This document shows, in pieces, positions 39,370-48,545 of a stretch of 64,000 nt of DNA. The notes under the pieces were generated by a model, which had not been told where the DNA came from, searched no databases, and worked only from the letters and a program-made list of their open reading frames with translations. Source of the DNA: Bradyrhizobium sp. 190 (GTDB taxonomy: Bacteria; Pseudomonadota; Alphaproteobacteria; Rhizobiales; Xanthobacteraceae). The translations under genes and the position numbers were made by a program. Location: the NCBI RefSeq assembly GCF_023073415.1, contig NZ_JADPJL010000012.1:818501-882500 (forward strand), in the 5' to 3' direction. The first letter of the stretch is position 1; each line of letters starts with the position of its first letter.

Positions 39370-40449
39370 CTACGCTGTGGCGCGCGACGGCTGTCCTGGC
39401 AATTGGGAGCGTGCGCCGTCGGCCGCGGTCTGGCGCTCGATCTCCGAGTTCAGCTCCGCTCCGAACAGCACGATCGTTGCCGATATCCACATCCACATCA
39501 TCAGGCCGATCGCGGCGCCAAGCGAGCCGTAGGTTGCGTTGTAGTTGCCGAAATTCGAGAGGTACCAGGACAGCGCGGCCGAGCCGGCGATCCAGAGCAG
39601 CGCCGCAGCCAGCGTCCCCGCGCCCAGCCACTCCCACCGCGCCGCGCGTCGGCTGGGTCCAAATCGGTAGAGCAGGCTCAGCGCCACCAGCAGAACCACC
39701 AATAGCAACGGCCAACGCGCCAGGCCGAAGATAAACCCGCTCTCGGGCGGCAGGCCGAGATGATTGAACATTAGCGGAAACGCCACGACCGCGCCGACCA
39801 TCAGCAGCAGGGCCACGATCCCGCCGGTCGTGAAGGCGAGCGAAAGCAGGTTTAGTTTCAGGAAGTTGCGCGTTTCCCGCACCTCGTAGACGACGTTGAG
39901 CGCGTCGATGATCGCCTTGACACCGGCGTTGGCGCTCCACAGAGCAAGGGCGAGGCCAAACAGAAACGTCCCGCCGAGCGCGGCGTTGCCCTTTTCGAGC
40001 ACGCGGGCAATCTGGTCCTCCACGATCTGGAACGAACCTTCGGGTAGCATCATCGCCAGCGTTTGCAGATTGGCGCCGACGGTTCTGGGGTCGGCGAACA
40101 GGCCGTAGGACGAGACCAGCGCCGTCACCGCCGGAAATATCGCGAGCAGTCCGAAGAACACCACGCCGGCGGCGGTGGCGAGCAAACGGTCATCATTGGT
40201 GCGTTCGTAAATGCGCCACAGGATGTGTTTCCAGACCGCCCAGGGAATTGCGATCCAATTGATCATAGCCGCTCGGGCGGCGGGTTCCTGAGCCTGTTCG
40301 CGCGCGGGCGAGGCGGGTTGCGCGATCAATTTTCCGGAAGAACCGGCTTTTGCTCTGGGTTGAAAAAAACGCTGCGCGGTCAGAACGAGAATGGCGGTCG
40401 CCGCGATCAAGCGCAGATTGTTGTCGGGGCCGGATCGCGCGCGGGGCAT
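39370..40449 (-). CDS. YihY/BrkB family membrane protein
   Basis: A 359-residue inner-membrane protein of the YihY/UPF0761 (RbN/BrkB) family. The core from MINWIAIPWAVWKHILWRIYERTNDDRLLATAAGVVFFGLLAIFPAVTALVS has about six transmembrane segments; GNAALGGTFLFGLALALWSANAGVKAIIDALNVVYEVRETRNFLKLNLLSL and FGNYNATYGSLGAAIGLMMWMWISATIVLFGAELNSEIER are typical. ATG at 40449 overlaps the upstream stop as TGATG and adds an extra N-terminal helix (LIAATAILVLTAQRFF); ATG at 40266 begins the conserved core. Function is unclear; once thought RNase BN or serum-resistance. Confidence 0.85.
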   Translation of the reverse strand: MPRARSGPDNNLRLIAATAILVLTAQRFFQPRAKAGSSGKLIAQPASPAREQAQEPAARAAMINWIAIPWAVWKHILWRIYERTNDDRLLATAAGVVFFGLLAIFPAVTALVSSYGLFADPRTVGANLQTLAMMLPEGSFQIVEDQIARVLEKGNAALGGTFLFGLALALWSANAGVKAIIDALNVVYEVRETRNFLKLNLLSLAFTTGGIVALLLMVGAVVAFPLMFNHLGLPPESGFIFGLARWPLLLVVLLVALSLLYRFGPSRRAARWEWLGAGTLAAALLWIAGSAALSWYLSNFGNYNATYGSLGAAIGLMMWMWISATIVLFGAELNSEIERQTAADGARSQLPGQPSRATA

Positions 40450-41033
40450 CAGACGTCCGTTCGTCGCGCTTGCCACCGACGTCGCGTTGCCGCCAAGCCC
40501 AGCAAGGTCGCCATCAGGATCAGGCCGGCCTTCATATTTCTGTTGTCGCGCCCCGTCCGGGATCGCCGTCTGCGACGGGCGCCGGCCGGAGGCGCCGAAG
40601 GCGCCAACAGAACCGACGCGGCGGTGTCCCGTGCGGCTTCGAGTTGGTCCGGCTGGAGCGGATTGGCCTTGATCGCCACGCGAAGGCGGCTGGTGAGCGA
40701 GGGAAAATGCGGCGATGGTTTTTTGAGTTTGGCCGCGGCTAGCCCGGCGCAGATCGCGGCGATCGCGAGCAGCAACGCGCCGATGGCGCCGAACGCCCAG
40801 AACTGCCCGTAATGGATTTCGATCCAGCGAAACAGCGCCGTGGCGCCGACGAGGCAGGCGGCGATGAGGAAGACGCCGGCTGCGCCGAGCAACCCGGCGG
40901 CGACGGCATAGGACGTGATGGTCCCGCTCGCCTGGTTTGTCCGGTCGCGCAGATACGATCGCGTCGCCAGCTTGATCTGGTTGAGCTTCAGGCCGATCCC
41001 GGCGCGCAGCAGGTCGCTCGAAGGCGCGAGCAT
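40449..41033 (-). CDS. Phage holin-like family membrane protein (holin-X type)
   Basis: A 194-residue protein with two central hydrophobic segments (YAVAAGLLGAAGVFLIAACLVGATALF and FWAFGAIGALLLAIAAICAGLAAA), plus a third near the C-terminus (MKAGLILMATLLGLAA). It matches the putative actinobacterial holin-X family, found widely in non-phage bacterial chromosomes. A basic stretch (ARRRRRSRTGRD) precedes the last segment. Strong GGAGG upstream. Coupled to YihY (TGATG), so both may act together at the membrane. No phage genes nearby. Confidence 0.8.
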   Translation of the reverse strand: MLAPSSDLLRAGIGLKLNQIKLATRSYLRDRTNQASGTITSYAVAAGLLGAAGVFLIAACLVGATALFRWIEIHYGQFWAFGAIGALLLAIAAICAGLAAAKLKKPSPHFPSLTSRLRVAIKANPLQPDQLEAARDTAASVLLAPSAPPAGARRRRRSRTGRDNRNMKAGLILMATLLGLAATRRRWQARRTDV

Positions 41034-41117
41034 CTCTGCAATACCTCCACCGGCGGTGACATGATCGTTTCCGCCGGTGAATGAACGCGGGGTCTTTTCG
41101 AATGTTCCTATCGCGGC

Positions 41118-42464
41118 TCAAGCCGTCGCGCGGATCACCTTGGCGACCTTTTCGATGATCTCGCCGATCTGGTCTTCGGTCATGATCAAGGGCGGGGTCA
41201 GCACCAGCGTGTCGCCGGCAACCCGCAGCATCAAATCATTGTCGTGGAAGGCGCTGTTGAGCCCGGCGAAGCCGCGCTTGCCCGGCGCGTCGGCGATCGA
41301 CGCGAGGTCGATGCCGGCGGTCAGGCCGACGGTGCGGATATCCACGACGCCAGGCTCGTTCCGCAGCGACATCACAGCTTCGGCGAATTTCGGCTCCAGT
41401 TTATTCGCGCGCTCGAACAGCTTTTCGTCGCGGTAGATGTCGAGCGTGGCGAGACCCGCCGCGCAGGCCAGCGGATGGGCCGAGTAGGTGTAGCCATGGG
41501 CCAGTTCGGTCACATGTTCCGGGCCGCTCATGAAGGCGTCATGGATGGTGTCGCGCACCAGCACGCCGCCCATCGGCGCCGCGCCATTGGTGACGCCCTT
41601 GGCGAAGGTCAGCATGTCAGGCACCACGCCGTAGCGTTCGGCGGCGAAGGCAAAGCCGAGCCGGCCAAATCCGGTGATGACCTCGTCGAAGATCAGGAGA
41701 ATGCCGTGCTTCTGGGTGATCTCGCGCAGCCGCTTGAGATAGCCCTTCGGCGCCGGCAGCACGCCGGTCGATCCCGCCATCGGCTCGACGATCACGGCCG
41801 CGACGGTGTTGGCGCCGTGCAGGTTGACGACGCGTTCGAGCTCGTCGGCAAAATGCGCGCCATATTCAGGCTCGCCCGTGCTGAAGGCCTGCTTCTCGCG
41901 GTCATAGGTCGCCGGCAGATGGTCGACGCCCGTCAGCAGCGAGCCAAACATTTTTCGGTTGCCGACGATGCCTCCGACGGAGGTGCCGCCAAAACCGACG
42001 CCGTGATAGCCGCGCTCACGGCCGATCAGGCGGATGCGGCTGCCCTGGCCGTTGATCTGGTGATAGGCGAGCGCGATCTTGAGCGCGGTATCGGCCGCTT
42101 CCGAGCCGGAATTGCAGAAGAACACATGGTCGAGCCCGGCGGGCGCCAGTTCCGCAATGCGGCTCGCAAGTTCGAAGGCCTGCGGGATGCCGAACTGGAA
42201 CGGCGGCGCGTAGTCCAGTGCCTCGGCCTGCTTGGCGATCGCCGACGAAATCTGGGTGCGGCCGTGACCGGCATTGGTGCACCACATGCCCGAGGCGCCG
42301 TCGAGGATCTTGCGGCCGTCGACGGTGAAGTAGTGCATGTCCTTGGCGCCGGCGAGCAGCCGCGGGTTCTTCTTGAACGCCCGATTCGCGGTGAACGGCA
42401 TCCAGTGCGCGGCGAGGTCGTTCGGAACCGCGACGGGCGTGGCACGGGGGCTCTTGTCCAGCAT
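41118..42464 (-). CDS. Omega-aminotransferase, class III (beta-alanine:pyruvate type)
   Basis: A 448-residue PLP-dependent class III aminotransferase. Opening HWMPFTANRAFKKNPRLLAGAKDMHYFTVDGRKILDGASGMWC resembles omega-amino acid-pyruvate transaminase. FFCNSGSEAADTALKIA binds the cofactor phosphate, LIFDEVITGFGRLG contains the PLP-ring Asp, and TFAKGVTNGAAPMGG holds the Schiff-base Lys. Substrate may be beta-alanine or another omega-amine. ATG at 42464 is supported by the conserved start. No catabolic neighbours help. Confidence 0.9.
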   Translation of the reverse strand: MLDKSPRATPVAVPNDLAAHWMPFTANRAFKKNPRLLAGAKDMHYFTVDGRKILDGASGMWCTNAGHGRTQISSAIAKQAEALDYAPPFQFGIPQAFELASRIAELAPAGLDHVFFCNSGSEAADTALKIALAYHQINGQGSRIRLIGRERGYHGVGFGGTSVGGIVGNRKMFGSLLTGVDHLPATYDREKQAFSTGEPEYGAHFADELERVVNLHGANTVAAVIVEPMAGSTGVLPAPKGYLKRLREITQKHGILLIFDEVITGFGRLGFAFAAERYGVVPDMLTFAKGVTNGAAPMGGVLVRDTIHDAFMSGPEHVTELAHGYTYSAHPLACAAGLATLDIYRDEKLFERANKLEPKFAEAVMSLRNEPGVVDIRTVGLTAGIDLASIADAPGKRGFAGLNSAFHDNDLMLRVAGDTLVLTPPLIMTEDQIGEIIEKVAKVIRATA

Positions 42465-42573
42465 GGGCGGCCTCTTTTCTTTCTGTTTGGCGGTGGGCTG
42501 ACGCCAAACTATCAGTTTCGCCGCGGAACTGGAACGCCAGCACGCCGTGATATTTCCGCGCAAATATGCCGGA

Positions 42574-43539
42574 TCAAAGATCGGCGGCGGCGATCCAGAA
42601 CACTTCGCCCTCGGAATCCTCGGTATCGAGCCAGAGCAGCGGCAGTTGCGGATAGGCGGCCTCGAGTTGCGGACGGCAGCGGCCGATCTCGCATAACAGC
42701 CCGCCCTGCGGCGTCAGGTGCGCTTCTGCTTCGTCCATGATGCGGCGGACAATGTCGATCCCGTCCGCGCCGCCGTCGAAGGCGAGTTTCGGCTCGGCGC
42801 GGCATTCGCGCGGCAGATCGGCCATACCCTGCGCGTCCACATAGGGCGGATTGGAAATGATGAGATCGTAACGTTTGCCGCCCAGCGGCTTGAACAGATC
42901 GCCGCGGTACAGCGTGAGCCTGTTCTCCAGCCCGTAATCCCGGACATTGCGCGCGGCGACTTCGAGCGCATCCTTTGAAATATCTACCGCGTCAATTTCG
43001 GCGTTCGGAAAATTCCGGCTGGCCAGAATGGCAAGGCAGCCCGAGCCGGTGCAGAGGTCGAGCACGCTTTCGACCGCGTCTGCGTCCGAGATCAGCGAGC
43101 CGGCCTCCTCATCGCCGTCGCCGCCGAAATGCTGCTCCAGCAATTCGCCGATGAACGAGCGCGGCACGATGGTGCGCTCGTCGACATAGAACGGCAGGCC
43201 GCGCATGTAGATCTTGTTGACGAGATAGGCTGTGGGTTTTCGCGTCGTGACGCGGCGCGCGATCAGATCGAGGATCTTTCGGCCTTCGGCGGCGGTGACG
43301 CGCGCGGTAGCGAACGCCTCGAACCGGTCGGGGTGCAGATGCAACGCCTCGCAGACCAGGAAGGCCGCCTCGGCAACCGGATCGGTGGTGCCATGCGCAA
43401 ATACCAGCCCGGCCTCGGTGAAGCGGCTGACGGCGTAGCGGACGAAATCGAGCAGCGTCAGCAATTCGCCTGCACTGACCTTGGGGAATTTCGATGGGCC
43501 AGCGCCGCGCTTCGCCGCCGATTTTGCGCGTTTGGCCAT
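42574..43539 (-). CDS. prmB: Ribosomal protein L3 N5-glutamine methyltransferase
   Basis: PrmB, 321 residues, methylates a Gln in ribosomal protein L3 (E. coli numbering Gln150). SAM-binding motif LDLCTGSGCLAILASRNFPNAEIDAVDIS and the catalytic NPPYVDAQGM for the Gln amide are present, along with YRGDLF and the N-terminal helical region. The basic N-terminus (MAKRAKSAAKRGAG) is an extension. Start overlaps the moaE stop by one base (TGATG), so it is the last gene of the uvrC-side operon. Confidence 0.93.
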   Translation of the reverse strand: MAKRAKSAAKRGAGPSKFPKVSAGELLTLLDFVRYAVSRFTEAGLVFAHGTTDPVAEAAFLVCEALHLHPDRFEAFATARVTAAEGRKILDLIARRVTTRKPTAYLVNKIYMRGLPFYVDERTIVPRSFIGELLEQHFGGDGDEEAGSLISDADAVESVLDLCTGSGCLAILASRNFPNAEIDAVDISKDALEVAARNVRDYGLENRLTLYRGDLFKPLGGKRYDLIISNPPYVDAQGMADLPRECRAEPKLAFDGGADGIDIVRRIMDEAEAHLTPQGGLLCEIGRCRPQLEAAYPQLPLLWLDTEDSEGEVFWIAAADL

Positions 43540-44006
43540 CAGGGCTTGGTCCAGCGCGCAGCGGCTGCATCATCATGGTCGCGCGCCTCGACCCAACTGG
43601 TGCCCTTTTCGCTTTCCTCGCGCTTCCAGAACGGCGCGTTGGTCTTCAGGTAATCCATCAGGAATTCCGCCGCTTCGAAGGCTGCCTGGCGATGCGGCGA
43701 CGCCGCCGCCACCAGCACGATGTTCTCGCCCGGCGCGATGCGGCCGAACCGGTGAATGATAGTGAGGCCCTGCAACGGCCAGCGCGACAGCGCCTCGTCG
43801 GCATGGCGCCCGATCTCGGCCTCTGCCATGCCGGGATAATGCTCGAGCGTCAGCGCGGCGATCGGCTCGCCATTCTCGCTGCCGCGGCAGATGCCGCTGA
43901 ACGTGACGACTGCACCCACATCGGTGCGGCCTTTGCTCAGCGCCGCGATTTCCTGCGCGACGTCGAAATCCGCTTCCTGGATGCGAATGGTCGCCGTGAC
44001 AGACAT
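43539..44006 (-). CDS. moaE: Molybdopterin synthase catalytic subunit
   Basis: MoaE, 155 residues, inserts sulfur from MoaD thiocarboxylate into cyclic pyranopterin monophosphate. VTFSGICRGSENGEPIAALTLEHYPGMAEAEI, IHRFGRIAPGENIVLVAAASPHRQAAFEAAEFLMDYLKTNAPFWKREE match the family, with the active-site Lys in APFWKRE. ATG at 44006 is chosen; TTG at 44018 would overlap moaD as TTGA. Lies between moaD and prmB. Confidence 0.95.
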   Translation of the reverse strand: MSVTATIRIQEADFDVAQEIAALSKGRTDVGAVVTFSGICRGSENGEPIAALTLEHYPGMAEAEIGRHADEALSRWPLQGLTIIHRFGRIAPGENIVLVAAASPHRQAAFEAAEFLMDYLKTNAPFWKREESEKGTSWVEARDHDDAAAARWTKP

Positions 44007-44014
44007 GGATGAGC

Positions 44015-44266
44015 TCAACCGCCGGTCATCGGCGGGAAGAATGCAATCTCGCGCGCGCCAGCGATCACAGCGTCCGGCTTGACATGGGCCTGGTCAATCG
44101 CAGCGCGGATCACCTTCGGCTTTTCGAAGGCGTAGGCATAAGCCTCACCCCGGCTGGACAGCCAGCCGATCAGATCGTTCACCGTGCGTACATCGGCCGG
44201 CGGCTCGACGGTTTCCTCTGCCACGCCGACCCGTTCGCGTACCCAGGCGAAGTATTTCACCCTCAT
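44015..44266 (-). CDS. moaD: Molybdopterin synthase sulfur-carrier subunit
   Basis: MoaD, 83 residues, ubiquitin-like sulfur carrier. It ends in the diagnostic Gly-Gly (FFPPMTGG), which is adenylated and thiocarboxylated. Opens MRVKYFAWVRERVGVAEETVE. ATG overlaps the pgsA stop (ATGA), coupling the two. Directly followed by moaE. Confidence 0.95.
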   Translation of the reverse strand: MRVKYFAWVRERVGVAEETVEPPADVRTVNDLIGWLSSRGEAYAYAFEKPKVIRAAIDQAHVKPDAVIAGAREIAFFPPMTGG

Positions 44267-44877
44267 CCCTCATCCTCCTTGATGAGGTGATGGATGCCGG
44301 CACGGAAATAGTCCCAGCCGGTGTAGATCGTGAAGATCGCCGACATCCACAGCAGCACGATTCCGATCAGGGTGGTCGCGGGCAGCAGCTGCTCGCCCGC
44401 TTCGCCGGCGATCAGGAAGCCGATCGCGACCAGCTGGATCGTGGTCTTCCATTTCGCAAGCTTGGTCACGGGCACGCTGACCCGCAGCGCCGCGAGATAT
44501 TCCCGCAAGCCCGAGACCAGGATCTCGCGGCACAGGATCACGATGGCGGCCCACAATGTCCAGCCGTGGATGCTGCTATCGGCTGCCAGCATCAAGAGAC
44601 AGGACGCCACCAGCAGCTTGTCGGCGATCGGGTCGAGCATGCGACCAAAGGCGGACTGCTGGTCCCAAATTCGCGCATAGTAGCCATCGAGGTAGTCGGT
44701 CACCGCGGCGGCGATAAAGACGGCCAGCGCCACCCAGCGCAGCCACAGCGGGCCGTCCAGGATGGCATGGGCGAAAACGCAGCCGACCACCACCGGAATG
44801 GCGGCAATGCGGGCGTAGGTCAGGATATTCGGCAGTGACAGGGTTTTGCCCTGTCCCCTGGTTGTTGCGATGTTCAT
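44263..44877 (-). CDS. pgsA: CDP-diacylglycerol-glycerol-3-phosphate 3-phosphatidyltransferase
   Basis: PgsA, 204 residues, commits CDP-diacylglycerol to phosphatidylglycerol. The CDP-alcohol phosphotransferase motif D-x2-DG-x2-AR-x8-G-x3-D-x3-D is in DYLDGYYARIWDQQSAFGRMLDPIAD. Several transmembrane helices (NILTYARIAAIPVVVGC, WLRWVALAVFIAAAVTD) span the membrane. ATG at 44877 is preferred over TTG at 44889. It follows uvrC by 101 bases. Confidence 0.95.
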   Translation of the reverse strand: MNIATTRGQGKTLSLPNILTYARIAAIPVVVGCVFAHAILDGPLWLRWVALAVFIAAAVTDYLDGYYARIWDQQSAFGRMLDPIADKLLVASCLLMLAADSSIHGWTLWAAIVILCREILVSGLREYLAALRVSVPVTKLAKWKTTIQLVAIGFLIAGEAGEQLLPATTLIGIVLLWMSAIFTIYTGWDYFRAGIHHLIKEDEG

Positions 44878-44978
44878 CCGTCTTACCAATACCGCTGGAG
44901 CGTGAAGGTCAACCGTGCGGACCTAGATCATCTGTCGCAGGCGACGCCCAAATGACATGCCTTCGACTCGAAGTCCCC

Positions 44979-47045
44979 TTAGCCCGGCTGTGCATGAAAA
45001 AACTCGAAAATCTTGCGGGCGCTTTCGGCGCTAACGCCCGGAACCTTGCCGAGGTCCGCGATCGAGGCCCGCTCGATCTCCTTCAGCGTTCCGAAGTGAT
45101 GCAGCAAGGCACGTTTGCGTGACGGGCCGATGCCCGGGATTTCCTGCAGGCCGGCTTCCCTGATGTCTTTTTTCCGCAGTTTGCGGTGCGAACCGATCAC
45201 GAAGCGATGCGCCTCGTCGCGCAGCCGCTGGATGAAATACAGCACCGGATCGCGCGGTTCGAGCTTGATGGCCTCGCGGTCCGGCATGAACAGGGTTTCG
45301 CGCCCGGCATCGCGGTCCGGGCCCTTTGCCACGGCCATCAGCGAGACCTGGGTCAGTCCGAGACCCTCGAAGATCTCCCGGACGGCGTTGAGCTGGCCGC
45401 GGCCGCCGTCGATGATGACGAGGTCGGGCCATTGCGGAAACGAATCATCGTCGGCCTTCGCCTTGACGGCGTCGCCCTCCGGCGGCTTCAGGAGCCGCTT
45501 GAAGCGCCGTTCCAGCACCTCGCGCATCATCGCGTAGTCGTCGCCGGGCGTCAGTCCCTCGGACTTGATGTTGAACTTGCGGTACTGGTTTTTGATAAAG
45601 CCATCCGGCCCCGCTACGATCATCGCGCCGACGGCGTTGGTGCCCTGGATGTGGCTGTTGTCGTAGACCTCGATGCGCTTCGGCACCTGCGGCAGTGCGA
45701 GCGTGGCAGCCATCCCTTCCAGCAGCCGGCTCTGCGTCGCCGTATCGGCGAGCTTGCGGCCGAGCGCCTCGCGCGCGTTGGTCAGCGCATGCGTGACCAA
45801 TTCCTTTTTCTCGCCGCGCTTCGGCACCGAGACTTCGACTTTGTAGCCAGCCTTCACGCAAAGGGCGTCGGCAAGCAGCGCGCTTTCCTCTATCTCATGC
45901 GACAGCAGGATGAGTCTCGGCGGCGGCTTGTCGTCGTAGAATTGCGCGAGGAACGAGGCCAGCACTTCTTCCGGTGTGAACGACTTCTCCGCGCGCGGGA
46001 AATAAGCGCGGTTGCCCCAGTTCTGGCCGGTGCGGAAGAAGAACACTTCGACGCATGAATAGCCGCCTTCCTGATGGATGGCGAACACGTCGGCTTCTTC
46101 CACGGTGCGCGGATTGATGCCCTGCTGCGACTGGATCGCCGACAGCGCGGCGAGGCGGTCGCGGTAGAGCGCCGCGGTCTCGAACTCGAGTTCAATGGAC
46201 GCCTTCTCCATCTCGGCGGCCAATTGCTGCTTCACCAGATGGCTGCGGCCGGACAGGAAGTCGTTCGCTTCGCGCACCAGTTCGGAATAGCCGGGGAAGT
46301 CGATCTCGCGGGTGCATGGGCCCGAGCAGCGGCGTATCTGATAGAGCAGGCAGGGGCGGGTGCGGCTCTCGAAGAAGCCGTCGGTGCAGGAGCGGATCAG
46401 GAACGCGCGCTGCAGCGCCGTGATGGTGCGGTTGACGGCGCCGGCGGATGCGAACGGCCCGAAATACCGGCCGGGCCTGCTTTGCGCGCCGCGATGTTTG
46501 AGGATCTGTGGCGCCCAATGGTCGCCTGATATCAGGATGTAGGGAAACGACTTGTCGTCGCGCAGTTGCACGTTGAAGCGCGGCCGCAGCTGCTTGATCA
46601 GGTTGGCTTCCAGCAGCAGTGCTTCGGTCTCGGTCGTGGTGGAGACGATCTCGACCGTCACGGTCGCGGCGATCATGCGCAGGATGCGCGCCGGCAGCGG
46701 TGCGTTGACGCGGGCGTAGGAAGCAAGCCGCTTGCGGACGTTTTTCGCCTTGCCGACGTACAGCACGTCGCTTCCGGCATTGAGCATGCGGTAGACGCCG
46801 GGAGAGGTCGGCGCCAGCCGCACCGCGTTTTCGATGGCCGCGTGGCCGACCGCCAGTGGGCCTTCGGCAATCGCCTCGGCAGGTTCCTCGGGGGCTTCCG
46901 GCAGGCGAGCCTCGTCGTCCTCCTCCGCGGCAGACGTCGCGGGATCGACGTCGGCGGCGATCAGGTCCTGTGGCGGCAGATCCGGCTGGGAACCCCGCCG
47001 CGCCTTGCGCGGGGGCTCCGGATGGTCGGTAGAATCGTGATCCAT
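44979..47045 (-). CDS. uvrC: Excinuclease ABC subunit C
   Basis: UvrC, 688 residues, makes both incisions in nucleotide excision repair. The N-terminal GIY-YIG domain ([30 protein letters not shown]) is preceded by an acidic extension of about 75 residues ([15 protein letters not shown]...). The UvrB-binding helices, RNase H-like 5' endonuclease region ([39 protein letters not shown]) and a C-terminal helix-hairpin-helix ([23 protein letters not shown]) follow. Divergent from an outer-membrane protein gene; a CtrA box is in the gap. Confidence 0.96.
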   Translation of the reverse strand: MDHDSTDHPEPPRKARRGSQPDLPPQDLIAADVDPATSAAEEDDEARLPEAPEEPAEAIAEGPLAVGHAAIENAVRLAPTSPGVYRMLNAGSDVLYVGKAKNVRKRLASYARVNAPLPARILRMIAATVTVEIVSTTTETEALLLEANLIKQLRPRFNVQLRDDKSFPYILISGDHWAPQILKHRGAQSRPGRYFGPFASAGAVNRTITALQRAFLIRSCTDGFFESRTRPCLLYQIRRCSGPCTREIDFPGYSELVREANDFLSGRSHLVKQQLAAEMEKASIELEFETAALYRDRLAALSAIQSQQGINPRTVEEADVFAIHQEGGYSCVEVFFFRTGQNWGNRAYFPRAEKSFTPEEVLASFLAQFYDDKPPPRLILLSHEIEESALLADALCVKAGYKVEVSVPKRGEKKELVTHALTNAREALGRKLADTATQSRLLEGMAATLALPQVPKRIEVYDNSHIQGTNAVGAMIVAGPDGFIKNQYRKFNIKSEGLTPGDDYAMMREVLERRFKRLLKPPEGDAVKAKADDDSFPQWPDLVIIDGGRGQLNAVREIFEGLGLTQVSLMAVAKGPDRDAGRETLFMPDREAIKLEPRDPVLYFIQRLRDEAHRFVIGSHRKLRKKDIREAGLQEIPGIGPSRKRALLHHFGTLKEIERASIADLGKVPGVSAESARKIFEFFHAQPG

Positions 47046-47158
47046 GGGCCTAAATTAAGCGCTGCAAGGCAGCATCGCCAGCACTCGCGGTGCGCTTTGC
47101 CAGGGGAAAGGCGCCGGTAACGCTTCATTAAGAATGATGAGCGGGGCGGTAACGCGGC

Positions 47159-47173
47159 TTAACAACCCTTTAA
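47159..47173. promoter_or_regulatory. CtrA box TTAA-N7-TTAA
   Basis: A perfect match to the alphaproteobacterial CtrA consensus in the 227-base gap between uvrC (leftward) and an outer-membrane barrel gene (rightward, ATG at 47273). Placement about 100 bases before the barrel gene is consistent with promoter control. In Caulobacter, CtrA regulates cell-cycle and envelope genes; here it is a prediction. Confidence 0.6.
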
Positions 47174-47272
47174 CTTAAAACTCTCGATAAATCTTACTGG
47201 AAAAAACTGGAGTTCCGTAACCAGGCCGGTCTCTCGCCCGGCGTGGTCGCGGTAGTTGCGTGGAGTTGCGTG

Positions 47273-47890
47273 ATGGGCAGGTTTGTGTGGGGCGCGCTGG
47301 CGCTGATCGCGGCTGGCTGGACCACGTCCGCCCGGGCGGCCGACCTCTACGGCGCACCCAATACCATCAAGCAGTCGCTGCTCCGTCACGATAGCTGGGC
47401 TGGTCCCTATCTCGGCGGCAACCTCGGCTATGCCTGGGGCTCGGTCGCAAACAATCCGACCAAGCCGTCCGGTTTCGTGGGCGGCGTCCAGGCCGGCTAC
47501 AATTGGCGGAACGGGACGTGGGTGTTAGGCATCGAAGGCGACATTCAGGCGACCGGCGCCGAAGATACTTTCGCACCGTGGAAATTCTCCAATCCATGGT
47601 TCGGTACGGTTCGCGGCCGCGCCGGTTTCGCGTTCAACAACGTGCTGTTCTTCGGCACAGGCGGTCTCGCCTTCGGCGAGCTGCGCGCCACCACCTTCGG
47701 GCTGACCGAGTCCCATACCAACGCAGGCTGGACGCTCGGCGTCGGCGCCGAGATGGAATTCGCCGAGAACTGGAGCGCCAAGGTCGAATATCTCTATGTC
47801 GATCTGGCCAACAGCAACTTCGTCATTACAGGCGCGTCGAACGGTTACCGGTTCGGCTTGATACGGGCCGGCGTGAACTATCACTTCTGA
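47273..47890 (+). CDS. Outer-membrane beta-barrel protein (Omp25/Omp31-type)
   Basis: A 205-residue exported protein. Signal peptide MGRFVWGALALIAAGWTTSARA. Mature sequence shows GPYLGGNLGYAWG, GFVGGVQAGYNWRNGTWVLGIEGDIQ, the WFGTVRGRAGFAFNNVLFFGTGGLAFGELR strand pair, AGWTLGVGAEMEFAENWSAKVEYLYVDL, and a C-terminal aromatic strand ending VNYHF, the beta-barrel signature and the BAM-recognition Phe end. Resembles Bradyrhizobium Omp25/31-like proteins. GGAG lies eight bases before ATG. Strong terminator downstream. Confidence 0.9.
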   Translation: MGRFVWGALALIAAGWTTSARAADLYGAPNTIKQSLLRHDSWAGPYLGGNLGYAWGSVANNPTKPSGFVGGVQAGYNWRNGTWVLGIEGDIQATGAEDTFAPWKFSNPWFGTVRGRAGFAFNNVLFFGTGGLAFGELRATTFGLTESHTNAGWTLGVGAEMEFAENWSAKVEYLYVDLANSNFVITGASNGYRFGLIRAGVNYHF

Positions 47891-47917
47891 GAACAAAGAA
47901 ACTGTCGGCTACAACCT

Positions 47918-47948
47918 CCCGGCGGCAGTAAGTCGCCGGGATTTTTTT
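47918..47948 (+). terminator. Intrinsic terminator
   Basis: A seven-base stem CCCGGCG / CGCCGGG with a nine-base loop, followed by A and a run of seven T. It ends the outer-membrane protein transcript. Confidence 0.88.
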
Positions 47949-48067
47949 ATCTTCAGGGAAGGGCTATGTGTGCAAAGGCCGCAAGCCTGAGCGCTCTGGG
48001 CGGCGTTGACGGGCCCAGCGCAATTTTCGCAGCAGGAATCCAGTCCGCTTCCACCGCGAGCTTCAGC

Positions 48068-48283
48068 TCACGATGAAATTACCAGGTTGACCGCCTTGGG
48101 GCCTTTGCCCTTCTTGTCCGGTTCGACCTCGAATGTAATGCGCTGTCCTTCTGTCAGATCCTTCAATCCGGCCCGCTCGACAGCGGTGATGTGCACGAAC
48201 ACATCGCGGCCGCCATCATCGGGCTTGATGAAGCCGTAGCCGCGTTCTCCATTGAAGAACTTGACTGTTCCAGTCATGGCCAT
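48068..48283 (-). CDS. Cold-shock domain protein (CspA family)
   Basis: A 71-residue single cold-shock domain. RNP1 GYGFIKPD and RNP2 VFVHITA are conserved; the tail has EVEPDKKGKGPKAVNLV. It binds single-stranded RNA/DNA and melts structures. The ATG at 48283 follows GGGGGAGGAG at about eight bases; ATG at 48277 is in frame too. It stands alone with a 262-base gap before rlmJ. Confidence 0.93.
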   Translation of the reverse strand: MAMTGTVKFFNGERGYGFIKPDDGGRDVFVHITAVERAGLKDLTEGQRITFEVEPDKKGKGPKAVNLVISS

Positions 48284-48545
48284 CGGGAAACTCCTCCCCC
48301 GTATTGCTCTGCCGCTACGCGCACCTCGCGTATCGGCCGACCGGACATTCGCTGCCGGATGCTTGGCCACCTGAGCCGATCGGGTTCATGCTGCCGACCG
48401 ACCTGGATTTTATTTGGCCTTGATCACTCCGCCGCAACCATTCGCGGAAGCGGAACGTAAAGCCAGTCCCAAAACGGCCTGAGCATAATACGGTTTCGCG
48501 TAAATTGCCTACGGCCCAATCGCACTTTTCAGAGGTAGTACCTCT

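Noticed and set aside
40449..41033. A prophage suggested by the holin-like gene
   Set aside because: No other phage genes are nearby; this holin-like family is frequent in ordinary chromosomes, and the gene is coupled to YihY.
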